From Zarea fungicola (taxonomy: Eukaryota; Ascomycota; Sordariomycetes; Hypocreales; Cordycipitaceae), in the NCBI GenBank assembly GCA_900169235.1, contig FWCC01000002.1:45026-109025 (forward strand): a stretch of DNA of 64,000 nucleotides, written 5' to 3'. The notes under the pieces were generated by a model. That model had not been told where the DNA came from. It saw only the letters and a program-made list of their open reading frames with translations, and did no database searches. Positions 35,772-47,129 of this stretch are shown here, piece after piece; positions within the stretch are counted from its first letter, which is position 1; the number at the start of each line of letters is the position of its first letter. The translations under genes were made by a program, and so were the position numbers.

Positions 35772-38584
35772 ATGGCAGGGTCTCAGTTGAAGCGCCTCAA
35801 AGCCTCTCTAAGAGAGCAGGGCGTCATTGGGCCACAGCAATCCAAGAAACAAAAGCGTCGCACAGCCGAAGAGCAGCGCGGCCGCAACGACAAACGACTC
35901 CAACGAGGGGCTATTCTATCCGGCATTCGCGAGCAGTTCAATCCCTTTGACCTCAAGCATGCTGCAAGAGGGCCCAAATTCGATGTTACAAGCAATATAC
36001 CGCAAAGCACCAGCGCGTCCAAGGGCATCCAAGGTCGTCCTGGTGCAGCTAAGGCGGCTGGCGAGGAACGAGTAGGTCCTTTCTAGAGCGGATAGAAGAC
36101 TGAGAATACTGACCGCGCGCTCTTTAGCGTCGCGAGACTCTTCTAGTGGATATTCAACGACGAAATAAGGTGGGCGGCATCTTAGATAAGCGATTCGGTG
36201 AAAATGACCCTACAATGGCTCCCGAAGACAAGATGCTGGAGCGTTTCGCCCGAGAAAAGCAGCGTGCTCACAAGAAGACCTCTATGTTTGACTTGGAGGA
36301 CGATGATCCCATTGACAGTCTTACACATGGTGGAAAATCTCTGTCCTTTGACGACTCCGACTCTCTCGTTGATGACTTTGAAGAAGATCTCGACGCAGAA
36401 GACAGTGATGGCTCAGTTCGTGAACAACAGCGTCTGAAGCGCCTCCGAGGGCTTGCCGTTGAAGACAACGGTAGCAATAGTGACAAAGAGCCAGAACGCA
36501 AAAAATCAAAGAAGGAAGTTATGGAGGAAATAATCGCCAAATCGAAGCAGCACAAATACGAGCGCCAGGCAGCCAAGGAAGACGATGACGATATGAGAGC
36601 GACAATTGATAAGGAGTTGTCCAGCATACAGATGCTCTTGTCAGCATCAGCAAGGAATAAGCGCCCAGAGGAAGCTTCAGAGGCTGCTACAATCGCTGGC
36701 GTGGAACGTGGAGAATTTGACAGAAACTTTGATATGCAAGTAAAGCGTCTCGCACAGGATCGCCGCGCACAGCCACAAGATCGCACAAAGACGGAAGAAG
36801 AAATTTTGGAAGACGAATCTAAGCGACTGCGTGAACTGGAAGAGAAGCGACAAAAGCGCATGCGTGGCGAAGAAGTTTCGGATAGTGATAACAGCGAATA
36901 TAACAAGAAGGGCAAGAATGCTGTACGACCAGAAGACGATGACGATATGGAAGATGACGAAGACTTTGGTCTCGGTGAAGGAATTCGTACCCGCACAACA
37001 GCGACTGAGATGGGTCTCGACGACGAAGACGACTTTCTCATTGAGGATGATCTGGTTGCTAGCGGTTCAGATCTTGAACTCCTCGATAGCGGTGACGAAT
37101 CTGACGATGAGTTGGGCAACTCTGCTGCTGAAGACGCTGGTGACGTGGAAGAGGATGACGAGTTCACAAAGGGCATTCTCAACGATGAAGAGTCCAAGAA
37201 TCCTGTCTTCCATGCCGCCTCGGCAGCCACGACATCCGCTCTGGAGAAGGGCGACGAACATGGCCTGCCATTTACATTTCCCTGCCCAGAGACTCTAGAA
37301 GAGCTCCAGAGTATCACAGTACGCTACCCACACGAGAGCACCCCAAAGATTGTTCAGCGCGTGCGTGCCCTCTACCACCCCAAGCTCGACGCTAGGAATA
37401 AAGAACGTCTGGGCAACTTTGCCAAGGCGCTGGTTGACTACGTCGCCGCTCCTTGGGACGCGGCAACGGCACCACCCGCTTCTGTCCTTGAGAGCGTCAT
37501 CCGTCACATCCATTCCCTTGCCAAGATGTTCCCTGTCGAGATTAGCAACCGCTTCCGATACCACCTACAGGACATGAGTGAGAATCGCCACCTGAGCCTC
37601 GAGCCCTCGGATCTTCTCCTGCTCAGCGCCGTTGGCAGCATCTTCCCCACGTCAGATCACTTCCACCAGGTTGTCACACCCGCGATGCTGACGATCGGTC
37701 GATATGTTGGCCAGCGCGTGCCCAGGCAGCTGTCTGACTTTGCAACGGGCACATTTCTCTGCATCCTGTCGCTGCAGTACCAGCAGCTCGCGAAGCGCTA
37801 TGTTCCAGAGGTTATCAACTTCAGCGTCAACACACTCTGCGCCCTCGCCCCTGTCACGCCAGCTGCAGCGCAAATCACATCTACCATCCCCATCCATGAG
37901 TACTCCGAGAAGCGTTTGGTCTGTTCGTCGGCCGAGATTCGGAGGCTGCGATTCACAGACTGCGTCCCCACAGACCCAGAGGCGTCCAGGCCTAGAGCCG
38001 AAGCCGGTGTACTGTCCGCCTCGATCCTCGCCACTACTCTGCAGGTCCTTGACGCTGCAGCAGATCTCTGGACGGGCAAGCCCGCTTTTGTCGAGACCTT
38101 TGCACCCGCCTTGAGCGCGGTGCAGCATTTGACCTCCACCAAGCGCTGTCGCGATAAGATGGCGCCCGCCATTGCCCAGCAAGGTGAAAAACTAGTCACA
38201 AAGCTCGAGCGCATGGCGCGCCTCGCCACGATTGCTAGGCGCCCGCTGACGCTGCACCACCACAGGCCTCTCGCTATTAAGACGTACATTCCCAAGTTCG
38301 AGGAGACCTTTGACCCCAGCAAGCACTACGACCACGACCGCGAGCGAGCTGAGCTGGCCAAACTGCAAAAGGAGCATAAGCGGGAGCGCAAGGGCGCGAT
38401 GCGCGAGCTACGCAAGGACGCCAACTTCATGGCCCGCGAGAAACTCCGCACCAAGATTGCCAAGGACGAGGCCTACGAAAAGAAGTTCAAGAGGCTCGTT
38501 GCCGAGATTCAGAGCGAGGAGGGCAAGGAATCCAACATTTACGAGCGAGAAAAGTCGGCAAGGAAGCGGGCCAACAACAGGTAG
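35772..38584 (+). CDS. NOP14: Nucleolar pre-rRNA processing protein Nop14
   Basis: Exons 35772-36071 and 36128-38584 give 918 aa; the 56-nt intron is phase 0. The N-terminus is basic (MAGSQLKRLKASLREQG) with the conserved NPFDLK motif, and RRETLLVDIQRRNKVGGILDKRFGE spans the exon junction (only part of this is needed to identify the family). The middle third is a long acidic, Lys-rich disordered region with many Asp/Glu clusters (about 150-400). The C-terminal half is the folded Nop14 domain, followed by a basic tail with REKSARKRANNR. Nop14 belongs to the SSU processome/U3 snoRNP and partners Noc4 and Emg1 in 18S rRNA maturation. It shares a divergent promoter region with the upstream helical-repeat gene. 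Confidence 0.96.
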
Positions 38585-39082
38585 AACAAGAAGGAAAGAA
38601 ACATTTTTTTTGCAAATATGGAAATTGGTACTGGAATTTTTTTTTCTGTGGTATCAAACATGGTTTGGAGTTTTGTATATTGTTGTTATTCTCTTTACAT
38701 TGCAAATCCATAGCTCATGATGCTGTACATAATTCCTAAAGACACTGCTGACCGTAATATCGTACTACATGACACAGAGAGAGAGTGTGTGTGTGTGTGT
38801 TTGTCGCGTACTTAACACCAAAAGGATTACGTATGTATAGCAAAAAATTTAAAACATTTGTGCCAAATCCTATAGAGGTATACCAAGATTCTTTTCAAGA
38901 CCAACTCCTCGCTAAATGCAAAACAAGTATATGTAAGCAATGCAATGCATGCTCCGGACCTTCTCAATCGGTTTCCGTATAACACAAAACAGTACGCTCC
39001 CCTGGTATACAAATTTATCGCCTCGTGAAAACATTGTTTCAACACAAAAAGCAAGAGGCCATTATGCAAAACGTCATTGTCT
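38585..39082. other. Convergent intergenic gap, NOP14 and RRN3
   Basis: 498 nt between stop codons; T-rich just after NOP14 (about 38603-38645). A GA/GT dinucleotide tract (about 38777-38802) is the only repeat. Both 3' UTRs are expected here. Confidence 0.6.
38777..38802. repeat. Compound GA/GT microsatellite
   Basis: A short run of GA repeats followed by GT repeats, about 26 nt, in the gap between NOP14 and RRN3. It is a simple sequence repeat of no evident function. Confidence 0.8.
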
Positions 39083-41149
39083 TTAGTCAAAGTCGTCGCC
39101 GTCAATGTCTGTTGCAGTAGCCTCCTCCAGGTCATCGTCATCGTCATCGTCTAAGTCGTCGCTGTCATCGCTATTCTCATCGTCCGCGTTCAATCCGGGA
39201 ATAGACTTCCAATGCACATAGTCATTATCCAGCCAACGCTTGCTGACGGGTAGCTGGTATGGGTCAAAGGGGAAGTACGGATCTAGCTGGTGAAAGCTCT
39301 CCTCCTGGCCATCGTAGCCAGCATCGCGGAGCGCACCGCCCGTGGCATATGTAGACGACAGGAATTGGGTAAGGCGTACGCGCTTGTTGCTCTCGACTAA
39401 CGGATACACGTACATGAAGTTCAGACGGTGAGCCAGTTTCGCAAATTCTTCGACTATGACGGGCGCGCACACTTTAAGTGGGTTTAGCTTGCCAAAGATT
39501 TGAACAGATAGGTCTTTGCGGGAGCTGCCGATCCACTCCAGATCTTGGCCAATGTATGAGGCCGCGTCGTCGGCATCGACGGTATCTGGGACCGCAACGA
39601 CTAAGTCCTGCCAGCGGAAGCAGAAAATATAGAGTGTTGCCTGTACCAAGCTGTAATAGGGGTGGAAACGCTTCAGGTCGGGGCCGCGGCAGATAGGCTC
39701 GTATTTGCGGCGATATCGTTCAAGATGGTGTAAAAGGAGATTGAAGATCAAGCGCACCGTCTCGCGCGGTACTTGTGCACCGCGAGCGACGAAACTGGCG
39801 AGATATGCAGCAGCGGCCTGCTTCAGGACGTTGGGAGTGTTGCTCTGGAAGGCCGTCGTGATGAGCTGCCCACAGAAAGCATCCGTAAGACGTTCATGTT
39901 GCTGCGCAAAGTGGAAGATGAGAAACTGCGTATGTCTGGACTTATACGTAGGGAGGACCATATTGTCGAATTCGCGAAGAATAATGGTAAAGGCATCAAA
40001 GGCCATGTCAGAGCCGGGGTTAAGAAAGAACGGTGTATAGAACTTGAAAAGTGTATCCAGCACGGCATCCATCTTTTCGACGTTGTCCTTGACAGTCTTG
40101 ATCCTTGTAGCCTCCTCATCGAAGTCGAGGTCTTCGCTATCAACAGACTCATTATCGCTGTCTTCCAACTCATTCTGCTCCCAATCGGACGTGTCGTGCG
40201 AATTCTCGCGGAGAGCAAAGAGCACTGCCGTAGTCACGTCATCATCAAGATCTTCCAGGTCCAGCTGCATTTGCGAGTCAATCTTGACAACACGGTTGAG
40301 AATAGTGTCAAGGATATCATCCTGCAGATCGGGCACATACTCCTTGACCTTAAGCATGTTGTTGATGTAAGCCATGTGGGTCTGCACCGAGTCATCCGGG
40401 AATGGAAACTTGGCGCTCAGCAAATTCTGAAGCACATTGGATGCAGACGGAAACATTTGCAAAATATATCGTAGTGTGGAGTGTAGGCGCTTGCGCATGG
40501 TTTCGCGGCTCACTTCGGGGAAGTCGGGGACATACCAGGCTGTCTGGCGGGTGAGCTGGAACTTGTCGACAATCATGGACAGGACCGTTCCCAGATATGA
40601 GCCCTGTGCACTGACGAGAGCAGCAAGGAAGTGCGTAAATGACTTGACAAAGGCGTCATCTCGACCGAGCCACGAGCACTGCAAAATCACCCGGACCAGG
40701 CCGTTGCAGTCTCTGTTTTTCAGGATGGGGACGCAGCTCGTCAGGGCCATGACGTAGAGTTGCAGCTCGTGTGGCTTGAGAGTATCATCGTCCTCACCAA
40801 CAACGGGTGGAAGATAGCGCTGCTTGTCGTTGGCAAACATCTCCTTCAAGGTATCGTACTGGCCGTCATTGCCGCGGAGGTGACCTTCGAGGGCAGTCCT
40901 CACCTCCAGCTTAATCTCCTCCATGGTGCGGCGGCCAACCTCGTATGTTACGTTTCGTATATCGTCGAAAAGGACTTTTCGTCGCTTTATCGGGCTCTCG
41001 GGTACTTCGATCAGGTCAGCACCGCCTTCGTGCTGGTGCTTGCGGCGTCCCAGCACAGATGATGTGCTCTTGAGGATCGACTTGACTGGTGTCGAGTTCT
41101 GCGCAACAGAGCCAGGCAAAACTCTGGCAGCAGGTGAAAAGGGTCGCAT
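39083..41149 (-). CDS. RRN3: RNA polymerase I-specific initiation factor Rrn3 (TIF-IA)
   Basis: A single exon of 688 aa starting at the ATG at 41149 (MRPFSPAARVLPG). An in-frame ATG at 41227 would add 26 Lys/Asn-rich residues that look like translated leader. The N-terminus has SPIKRRKV-type basic sequence, then a long HEAT-like helical fold with conserved stretches such as YFEHPYYS-type HPYYSLVQATLYIFCFRW and FAKLAHRLNFMYVYPLVE. An acidic segment lies mid-protein (EQNELEDSDNESVDSED) and a strongly acidic tail ends the protein. Rrn3 binds Pol I through A43 and recruits it to the rDNA promoter, the growth-controlled step of rRNA synthesis. It lies convergent to NOP14, another ribosome-biogenesis gene; this is probably coincidence. 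Confidence 0.95.
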   Translation of the reverse strand: MRPFSPAARVLPGSVAQNSTPVKSILKSTSSVLGRRKHQHEGGADLIEVPESPIKRRKVLFDDIRNVTYEVGRRTMEEIKLEVRTALEGHLRGNDGQYDTLKEMFANDKQRYLPPVVGEDDDTLKPHELQLYVMALTSCVPILKNRDCNGLVRVILQCSWLGRDDAFVKSFTHFLAALVSAQGSYLGTVLSMIVDKFQLTRQTAWYVPDFPEVSRETMRKRLHSTLRYILQMFPSASNVLQNLLSAKFPFPDDSVQTHMAYINNMLKVKEYVPDLQDDILDTILNRVVKIDSQMQLDLEDLDDDVTTAVLFALRENSHDTSDWEQNELEDSDNESVDSEDLDFDEEATRIKTVKDNVEKMDAVLDTLFKFYTPFFLNPGSDMAFDAFTIILREFDNMVLPTYKSRHTQFLIFHFAQQHERLTDAFCGQLITTAFQSNTPNVLKQAAAAYLASFVARGAQVPRETVRLIFNLLLHHLERYRRKYEPICRGPDLKRFHPYYSLVQATLYIFCFRWQDLVVAVPDTVDADDAASYIGQDLEWIGSSRKDLSVQIFGKLNPLKVCAPVIVEEFAKLAHRLNFMYVYPLVESNKRVRLTQFLSSTYATGGALRDAGYDGQEESFHQLDPYFPFDPYQLPVSKRWLDNDYVHWKSIPGLNADDENSDDSDDLDDDDDDDLEEATATDIDGDDFD

Positions 41150-42193
41150 GAGGTATACTGTTCTTGTCTTCTTTTCTTTGTTTGTAATAGCTTTTAGGAT
41201 TTTGTTTTTGTTTTGCCGCGCAGGCAATGTGCCAATTAATTGGGAGTGTGTATTTCCCCTCCCGCGGCTGGCGATGTGAAATTCCCCCCAGCAACGGACA
41301 GCGGCTAAAGTCTAGACATGTAACAAGATCACCGCTTTCATAAGAGAGGCCAGACAGAGTTTTTCATAGTAAACGCAGGCAGAGATACTATAGTGTATAC
41401 TCGCGCTGTGATTTGTGCCAGGAAGCTGTACAGTGTTGGATAACCTGCAGCTTTTTCGAGACACGGCAAAATTGAATTTTGGCAAGAGCCTTGTGGCAGT
41501 TGCCTTGGGACATTTTGGCGGTTGACAGGAATTTTTTTTATAGAAAAGTGGAGAGGCACACGTGCCGTCTCGAATGCGCCGCCAGCTGGAAGTTGGTCCG
41601 TGCACTGGGGCAGCATCGGCGCCAAAACTAACTGTAACTTGACAAAACAAGTTAATACTTATTGATCGTGAACAAGAAGATTTGATAAATAGCATATTTA
41701 CACCCTGGAAGTCGATGGATCTTGAAACACCCCAAATCCCTAAATTTAGTACTCAGAAACTGCAGATAATAGTGCCACTCTCGGTATCTTGTTTCAGCTA
41801 TCCATTAATTGCACTAGATACTACCCTGCTTCCTCAGTCAAATACCACAAACAATTGCTCGTTTCATGGTACAGCCATTCTACAAACTAAGGTGACAAAA
41901 ATCCCGACCCCAAGAAGTTAGCATCCTTCATTGCCTGAAGCAATCTCAAAAATCTATTCTCCAAGAAGCCAGTCTGAAACAAGCCAACTAAAAAGAGCAA
42001 TAACTCAAATAGAAGAAAACGGTGCACAAAAATCGAGGTAGAAAAAAGCCAACACTAAGCGCCACGTCTCTTAATCAACTTCGCAATCAAGAGCAAAGTC
42101 GTATTCCCAATCCTGGTGGCAGCAGTTTCCGTCGCCTCCCAAGCCCATAAAACATAAAAGCAATGCATGTCCGTAACCACAGTAGCCAGTGCC
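41150..42193. other. Intergenic between RRN3 promoter and HAPC 3' end
   Basis: 1.04 kb. The left part is the RRN3 promoter and leader; the right part is the 3' UTR side of the CCAAT-factor gene. Open frames here (for example 41312-41695 minus) have no domain. No RNA gene is seen. Confidence 0.5.
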
Positions 42194-43006
42194 TTAGTAA
42201 CCTTCACCGGACCCGGCGGCCGGCGCAGATCCATTGTGCGCGGTGCCAGAGCTGTACATGTAATTGGGGTCCCCCGAAGCTTCGGTGCTGCTGGCACCTT
42301 CAGCAAACTCTCCAGCACTGGAAGCGGCAGTTGGAACAGTGCCTTCAGGTCTGTCGCCGGAACCACCCCATGGAATGTTTTCTGCGGCACGCTCGCGGTT
42401 GGTTGCATTTTGCTGCTACAAAATGGGTCAGTATGTGTGATGCGGTGGTTCATCTGCTACAAGGCGTATATACCTCGCGGTATTTTGAGAGGTACACCTT
42501 GAGTGCCTCGGCGTAATTCTCAAAGCCCAAAGACGTCATGGCAAAGAGAATGTCCTCGCCATTGACTGTTTTGCGTTTCTCCTGCTGGCATTTTTCCGAT
42601 GCTGCGCAGTTGTAGTTAGTAGCACGTCACGGGCCACACATAGAATCCCCAGGACGCACCTTCACTGGTTATGAAAGAAATAAACTCGCTGACGCATTCC
42701 TGCATACACTCCTTAGCCTCCTTCGCTATTTTGGCATTATCTGGTAACGCATTTTTCATGATGCGTGCAACTATAGCGCAATGTTAGCACGATTCATTTC
42801 AGGAAGGAATAGAGCATAGAGCTCCATAGTCAAGATCTTCATCACGCACCATTAGCAATCGGCAGCCATCTGTCTTGCTCCTTGACGCCGTCAAACTCGT
42901 AGCCACCGGCGTGCATATCCTGGGAGTCGTCCATTTGTCCCTCTCCGTCAGGGGATTGAGCAGCTTGCTCGACATCCTTGAGAGGCGACTGAGCGGGCTC
43001 CGACAT
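42194..43006 (-). CDS. HAPC: CCAAT-binding factor subunit B (NF-YB / HapC / Hap3)
   Basis: Exons 43006-42850, 42770-42660, 42601-42474 and 42415-42194 give 205 aa. The histone-fold core (about 40-132) is complete: [16 protein letters not shown], the helix with [20 protein letters not shown], and [24 protein letters not shown], each assembled across introns of 79, 58 and 58 nt. An acidic N-terminus precedes it and a Gly/Ser/Ala-rich tail ending GSGEGY follows. With HapB and HapE it binds CCAAT; in filamentous fungi the complex also senses redox state and, with HapX, iron. The last acceptor is a tandem TAGCAG, so splicing can include or omit one Gln. Confidence in the family is very high. Confidence 0.96.
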
Positions 43007-43882
43007 ATTTGGCTACTGGGGCTTCGGCTCCGAGGTTCCTAATTCTCACTTAAACTGTTGGGCTGAAACACTGCTCTTCAGCTGCAAGATTTTTCCCTGC
43101 CGCAGTCTCGGGTCAGGGCTGGCGCGTTCTATCAACAGAGGGGGGGTGCGGGTCGCAGTTCGGTTGGCTCGCTCGCAAGGCAGAGGCTGTGTCGCTATAA
43201 CAACATAGTCAGCAAACCACTGCTGGTTTTTGCATTAGACCATGACGCGGTTCCCGAAGCCGGGCTGACGGGTGATTCCGCAAGTGGGCAGGAATGGATG
43301 GAGGCGCACTATCGCTCCGGGGCAGGTTGGGTTCGCAAGGAGAAGAAGGAGGGGTGTTGGGAGCGAATATCCGTGTAGGCGCACACCACACACACGCCTA
43401 GACGGATGCGCGGCCGCGGCCAGGGTGGAAAATTCGGATAGCAGAGCAGACTTGAAGATTTATTTCTCAAACTTGTAAGACTGCGACACTGCCAGCGGCC
43501 ATGTCGCGGAGAGGAAACGTGGATGCGCCGCGTTTATTGTTGTTGGGTCTGCTTGTGCTGCCTACCGTACCTCAGGGAATGTGTCGCTGCTTGCGCGCGA
43601 GGCTGCAGCAAAAGAGATGCACAGGACCGGGCGTATAGATAAGCAAACTAGATAAATAGGGTGTGCGTCTTGGATCAATATGCGATCAATTGATGCGCAG
43701 AGCCGAATGGGAAGCAGAGTCGAGGTGGAACAAAAGCTGGCGGATGCGGTGCAGAAAGTGGTGGAGTTCAGTGAAAGTACGTGGGGTAGCTTTTTGGAGG
43801 AGGGAGGAGGGAAAAGGAAGGTCCAGCCTGAACGCGCTAGCCATCCAACTCGGTACCTACCTATGTTGGTAGGTACGCCAAG

Positions 43883-43891
43883 TACGGAGTA
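43883..43891 (+). promoter_or_regulatory. Recurrent 9-mer TACGGAGTA, copy 4
   Basis: Within aGTACGGAGTACa, about 880 nt upstream of HAPC (minus strand) and 10-30 nt from a CCTACCTA/TAGGTA element. Copy 3 is the inverted-repeat site at 17778-17801. Confidence 0.5.
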
Positions 43892-44890
43892 CAGGGAGTT
43901 GCATTGCTGCTGTTCCATCACAGCCTATAGCCACAGAATGACCGCTGTAATGCCCGAGTTTTAGTGGCTTAAAGGCTGGTGCAGTTGGCTGTTCTAGGGT
44001 CGCCAGAGGCTCCAACCAAGCAGCTGGTTAGGCATGTAAAATGGTACCTTGCAGCCACTACAAATGGCATCTACCCACGCTGTGCCTTTGTACCACAGTA
44101 TTCCAAAATTCAACCCATCTTGGACTGCAAGAAACTGGGCACAGGTTGCATTATTAGTTACTATCTAAGCTGAACACCATCGTTTTCGTACAATGACACA
44201 ACCTCATGCACAAATATGCAGAAATCCAACCTGGTTGACTAGAACATCTCTTATGTGTCCACACTTCCGAATTACGTTCAATGACGCAAGTCACATTCGA
44301 GCTCAGTCTCCAACTCTCCCTCCAACGAGGCGTATTTAGAAGAGCGGTGAGTCTACGTAGCGATTACTTTTGTAAGCGTTTGTTAATAACAGATCAGAAT
44401 TTCTTGTTTTCATTTCGTAATTATCATTCCTAAATAGCAAATGTAACCGCAAAATAATATGCGGCTTCTGCGTTGCCAGTGCCTCGCTGAATCATTACGT
44501 GGCACGCCATGAAGCATCAGCAGCGTTTTAAGTTGCCTGCGATGCACGCTGCAAGCCACAGAAGTAAAGTCTTACAGGAATCAGTAATATTTAGCCATGT
44601 CACTCCCCCTATTTCGTCGTTTGTAGTGGTCCATCGCAACTTATAGGCAAGGCACATCAGGCTTGCTTGGGCCGCATTGCATCTCATACACGTTAAGGGG
44701 CGTGCATCTGGTGGCTTAAGCTGTACGAAAGAGTTGGCCGTCGCATTCGAGTACGATATATTGATGTTCGATACCTGCGATTCGATGAATGTACCATATT
44801 ATTCATGGCAGCCAGGGCCGCCTTGCCCCTCCAGTGCTCACTGTTGTTTCAGGATGAGCCTTGAATATTATATGCAGGGATATAATTGTC

Positions 44891-44920
44891 AGGCGTATGA
44901 TTTCAGGCGTATGATTTCAG
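44891..44920. repeat. Tandem 14-15-nt duplication
   Basis: The unit CAGGCGTATGATTT occurs twice back to back and a third partial copy (CAGGCG) follows. It lies in non-coding sequence and may reflect replication slippage. Confidence 0.7.
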
Positions 44921-45193
44921 GCGCATTAATTCTGGCAAATGTATACAGCGCATGTGTAACTAGAAGTCCAGTATGGAAGAATATTTGCGATTTTATTTGC
45001 GTCCTTTCTAAGCATAGTCGATGTAGCAAAGCGCGGCTCCCCTCAGGATTATTTCAAGTATCGGGAATCAAGTCTGATTAGACTGTAACCAAAGTAGCCT
45101 GGTTTTCAAGCGATACTTTAGATTGGTTTCTTTTGCTGTTATGTTCTCTTCTTTCTCTGGTTTTCTTTTTAAATTTTCAACGATTAAACATTC

Positions 45194-45820
45194 TTATTGC
45201 TGTACAACCTGGACATTATTCTTCTTCTGTGAATGAGTTAGTATGTTGGTTGTGAGACGAAAGATTTTCCATAATTCGGGATATCAGTACCTTCCAGGAA
45301 TCCAGCTCGTCCTGTTTTGTCTTGTAGTTCTTTACCAGATCGTCCAGAACCTTCTTTAGACCATCTTGATTGGTCTTCAGTGCTGGGACAATATCCTTCA
45401 CAGTTCTCTCGACAAGGACGCCGTTGACAAGTCTGAAGCACTTGCGGTTTTCTTCAAGAGGCTCAAGAGTCTCAAGGACCAGTCTAGTACACTGTCAGTA
45501 TCCTACTATGTGCACCATCTTATCTCTGAGGCTGAGATTGCAAATCCGGCAGTCAAGACATGGGATTTTGTCACGACCTAGCTGGTGCAAACAATAGCAA
45601 ACAATAGACAGTGCATACTTGTGTTCCTCAGCTTCTTGCTCAATGTCTCCGATTTTTTGCGCTATTTGCTGGAGCACATTCTTAAAGTTGGAGTATTGGT
45701 TTTGCAGATCTGGTCCAAGTTAGCAAATTCCCTTTTTTTCTTCTTTGTTTCAAGTGCAAGACAAGCTGATGCTAACATACCTTGCTGCTTCTTAGTTGAC
45801 ATTTGTGTTTGAGAGGACAT
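45194..45820 (-). CDS. PFD2: Prefoldin subunit 2 (Gim4)
   Basis: Exons 45820-45781, 45709-45619, 45483-45291 and 45226-45194 give 118 aa, usual for the family. Two coiled-coil arms (DLQNQYSNFKNVLQQIAQKI and the C-terminal KKVLDDLVKNYKTKQDELD) flank the beta-hairpin signature ENRKCFRLVNGVLVERTVKD. The last 33-nt exon (KKNNVQVVQQ) replaces a run-on frame that would otherwise end in an unrelated sequence. Introns are 71, 135 and 64 nt. Prefoldin hands nascent actin and tubulin to the CCT chaperonin. The gene is divergent from CMC2 across about 280 nt, so the two probably share a promoter region. Confidence 0.94.
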
Positions 45821-46099
45821 TATGAGTGACTCATCCAGGAGGCGTATTTCGGTCGGACCACAGGTCTGCGGTTCGTGATATATAAGATGAGTTGGTTGAG
45901 AGGGTTGCGATTGTGCACAATATTAGTGGCAAAGCGCACTAGGGTGCACTGGCTGGTGCTGGTCTAAGCTTTTTTCCCGATTGGCCCTTGGTGGTGTGGT
46001 TTGCGGAGCCGCGCATAGTGGAGAGAAGCCGCCAGAACTTGAACTTTACAAAACCCAACGACTCTCTAAAAAAGGAAAACAATAAAATACACAACAAAG

Positions 46100-46402
46100 A
46101 TGCATCCTCATCTGCATACAAAAAACGCTATGGGTAAGTGGTGACCGAACCACTACCCCTTGGAATTAGCTGACGCTAATGTTGTACGGCGGACTACAGC
46201 GTGCGAAGAAATCATCTCTCAACTCGAAGAGTGCCATGCCAGAGGCTTTATGCACAAGGCCGCCGGTGGGTGCAACGAAGTTAAAGAACTTGTGAATCAG
46301 TGCCTACGCGCCGAACGAACAAAGATGCAGGCCGACAACCGTGCTGCGGCGCGAGCGAGGCGAGATAAGATCCAGAAGGCAAAAGAGGAGCTTGGCCTTT
46401 GA
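46100..46402 (+). CDS. CMC2: COX assembly mitochondrial protein 2 (Cmc2, twin CX9C)
   Basis: Exons 46100-46133 and 46200-46402 encode 78 aa; the 66-nt intron begins GTAAGT. The start MHPHLHTK is the characteristic Cmc2 opening. Two CX9C motifs are present: [11 protein letters not shown] and [11 protein letters not shown], which form a disulphide-bonded helical hairpin when imported into the intermembrane space by Mia40. The C-terminus is a charged helix ([20 protein letters not shown]). Cmc2 helps cytochrome c oxidase assembly together with Cmc1. The protein is too short for many gene finders because of the first 34-nt exon, but the domain match is clear. Confidence 0.94.
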
Positions 46403-46683
46403 CGGTCGCAAAGGACTGATCGTTACTTTCTGTGCACGAACAGAATGTACTACATTTCGAGATATGTAAAATACAGAGGGTTGACCTTTCAGGAGCGGGA
46501 AACTTATTGCTTGTACAAAAATTGGGTGGCGTTAAGAAACTGGGTTAATTCAGAACAGCGCAGCGGCGTTTGAGTTAGGGGACTTTCTCATCATTTTATA
46601 GTATATATTGCCTAAATACCGTAGTATATTTTTTTTCCCTTTCAACCGATTTGCGACAGCAAAGTACTCCTAGCGCTGCGCAC

Positions 46684-47129
46684 TTAGACAGAGCTCTTCC
46701 AGGCACTGCCAAAGGTAATCGCGCCAAACGTAGACAGGACACTGAGGAGGATGGGAACAGGCTTCCTGAGGCGGATGGCGCGGGGGATGGAGGATCCTCC
46801 AAGGATAATTGAGGCAAGCAGACTCAGCTCAACACCATATGGCTGGCGGTTCTGGATGCGATAACCACCTAGACCATCTATAGCAAGCAAAGTTAGTGAG
46901 AGATGCCACAGCGAGCGAGGTTAAGCGAAAGACAAAACATACACAGGAGACCGACGGAGCAGCCGGCAACGATCGAAGGTACGGAGCGCGTCTTGGCATA
47001 GCCCATGATGCCACCGCCAGCCGTCAGGGCGGCGAGGAAATATGAGGTATACTCGAGCTGCTGAGAAGGCTATTAAAAGCATCAGTGTTCCATCGGATAT
47101 ATGCGGGTGGCAATCGCCTCACATACCAT
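46684..47129 (-). CDS. TMEM14 family small membrane protein
   Basis: Exons 47129-47127, 47069-46943 and 46877-46684 give 107 aa. The first exon holds only the ATG; a 57-nt intron (GTATGT...ATAG) then joins to PSQQLEYTSYFLAALTAGG. Three or four hydrophobic helices with Gly-rich turns are visible (YFLAALTAGGGIMGY, SIVAGCSVGLLYGLGG, ELSLLASIILGGSSIP, PILLSVLSTFGAITFG), and the RIQNRQPYG motif lies between helices 2 and 3. TMEM14 proteins are small helical membrane proteins; TMEM14C acts in mitochondrial porphyrin import in animals, but the fungal role is not established. The gene is divergent from OST2 and convergent with CMC2. Confidence 0.9.

Larger units (their letters stand above)
43007..45193. 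other. 2.2-kb intergenic region with no supported gene
   Basis: The left end is upstream of HAPC and the right end is downstream of PFD2. It contains a paired CCTACCTA / TAGGTA element at about 43852-43874, TACGGAGTA at 43883-43891, and a short tandem duplication near 44891-44920. Base composition becomes A/T-richer after about 44160. A B-box-like GTTCGATACC near 44766 lacks a matching A box and clover-leaf, so no tRNA is called. Confidence 0.5.

Noticed and set aside
36268..37317. 349-codon minus-strand frame opposite NOP14
   Set aside because: It is Ser/Arg-rich because it is the complement of GA-rich Asp/Glu codons of NOP14. It has no domain.
41150..41227. Upstream in-frame ATG for RRN3 (26 extra residues)
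   Set aside because: The added sequence is Lys/Asn/Thr-rich leader-like, while MRPFSPAARV fits as the family start. It is kept only as an alternative.
44700..44790. tRNA-like B box GTTCGATACC
   Set aside because: No acceptable A box or clover-leaf upstream.
45216..45290. Run-on C-terminus of prefoldin 2 ending in TEEE
   Set aside because: It is intron sequence; splicing 45290-45227 restores the conserved KKNNVQVVQQ ending.
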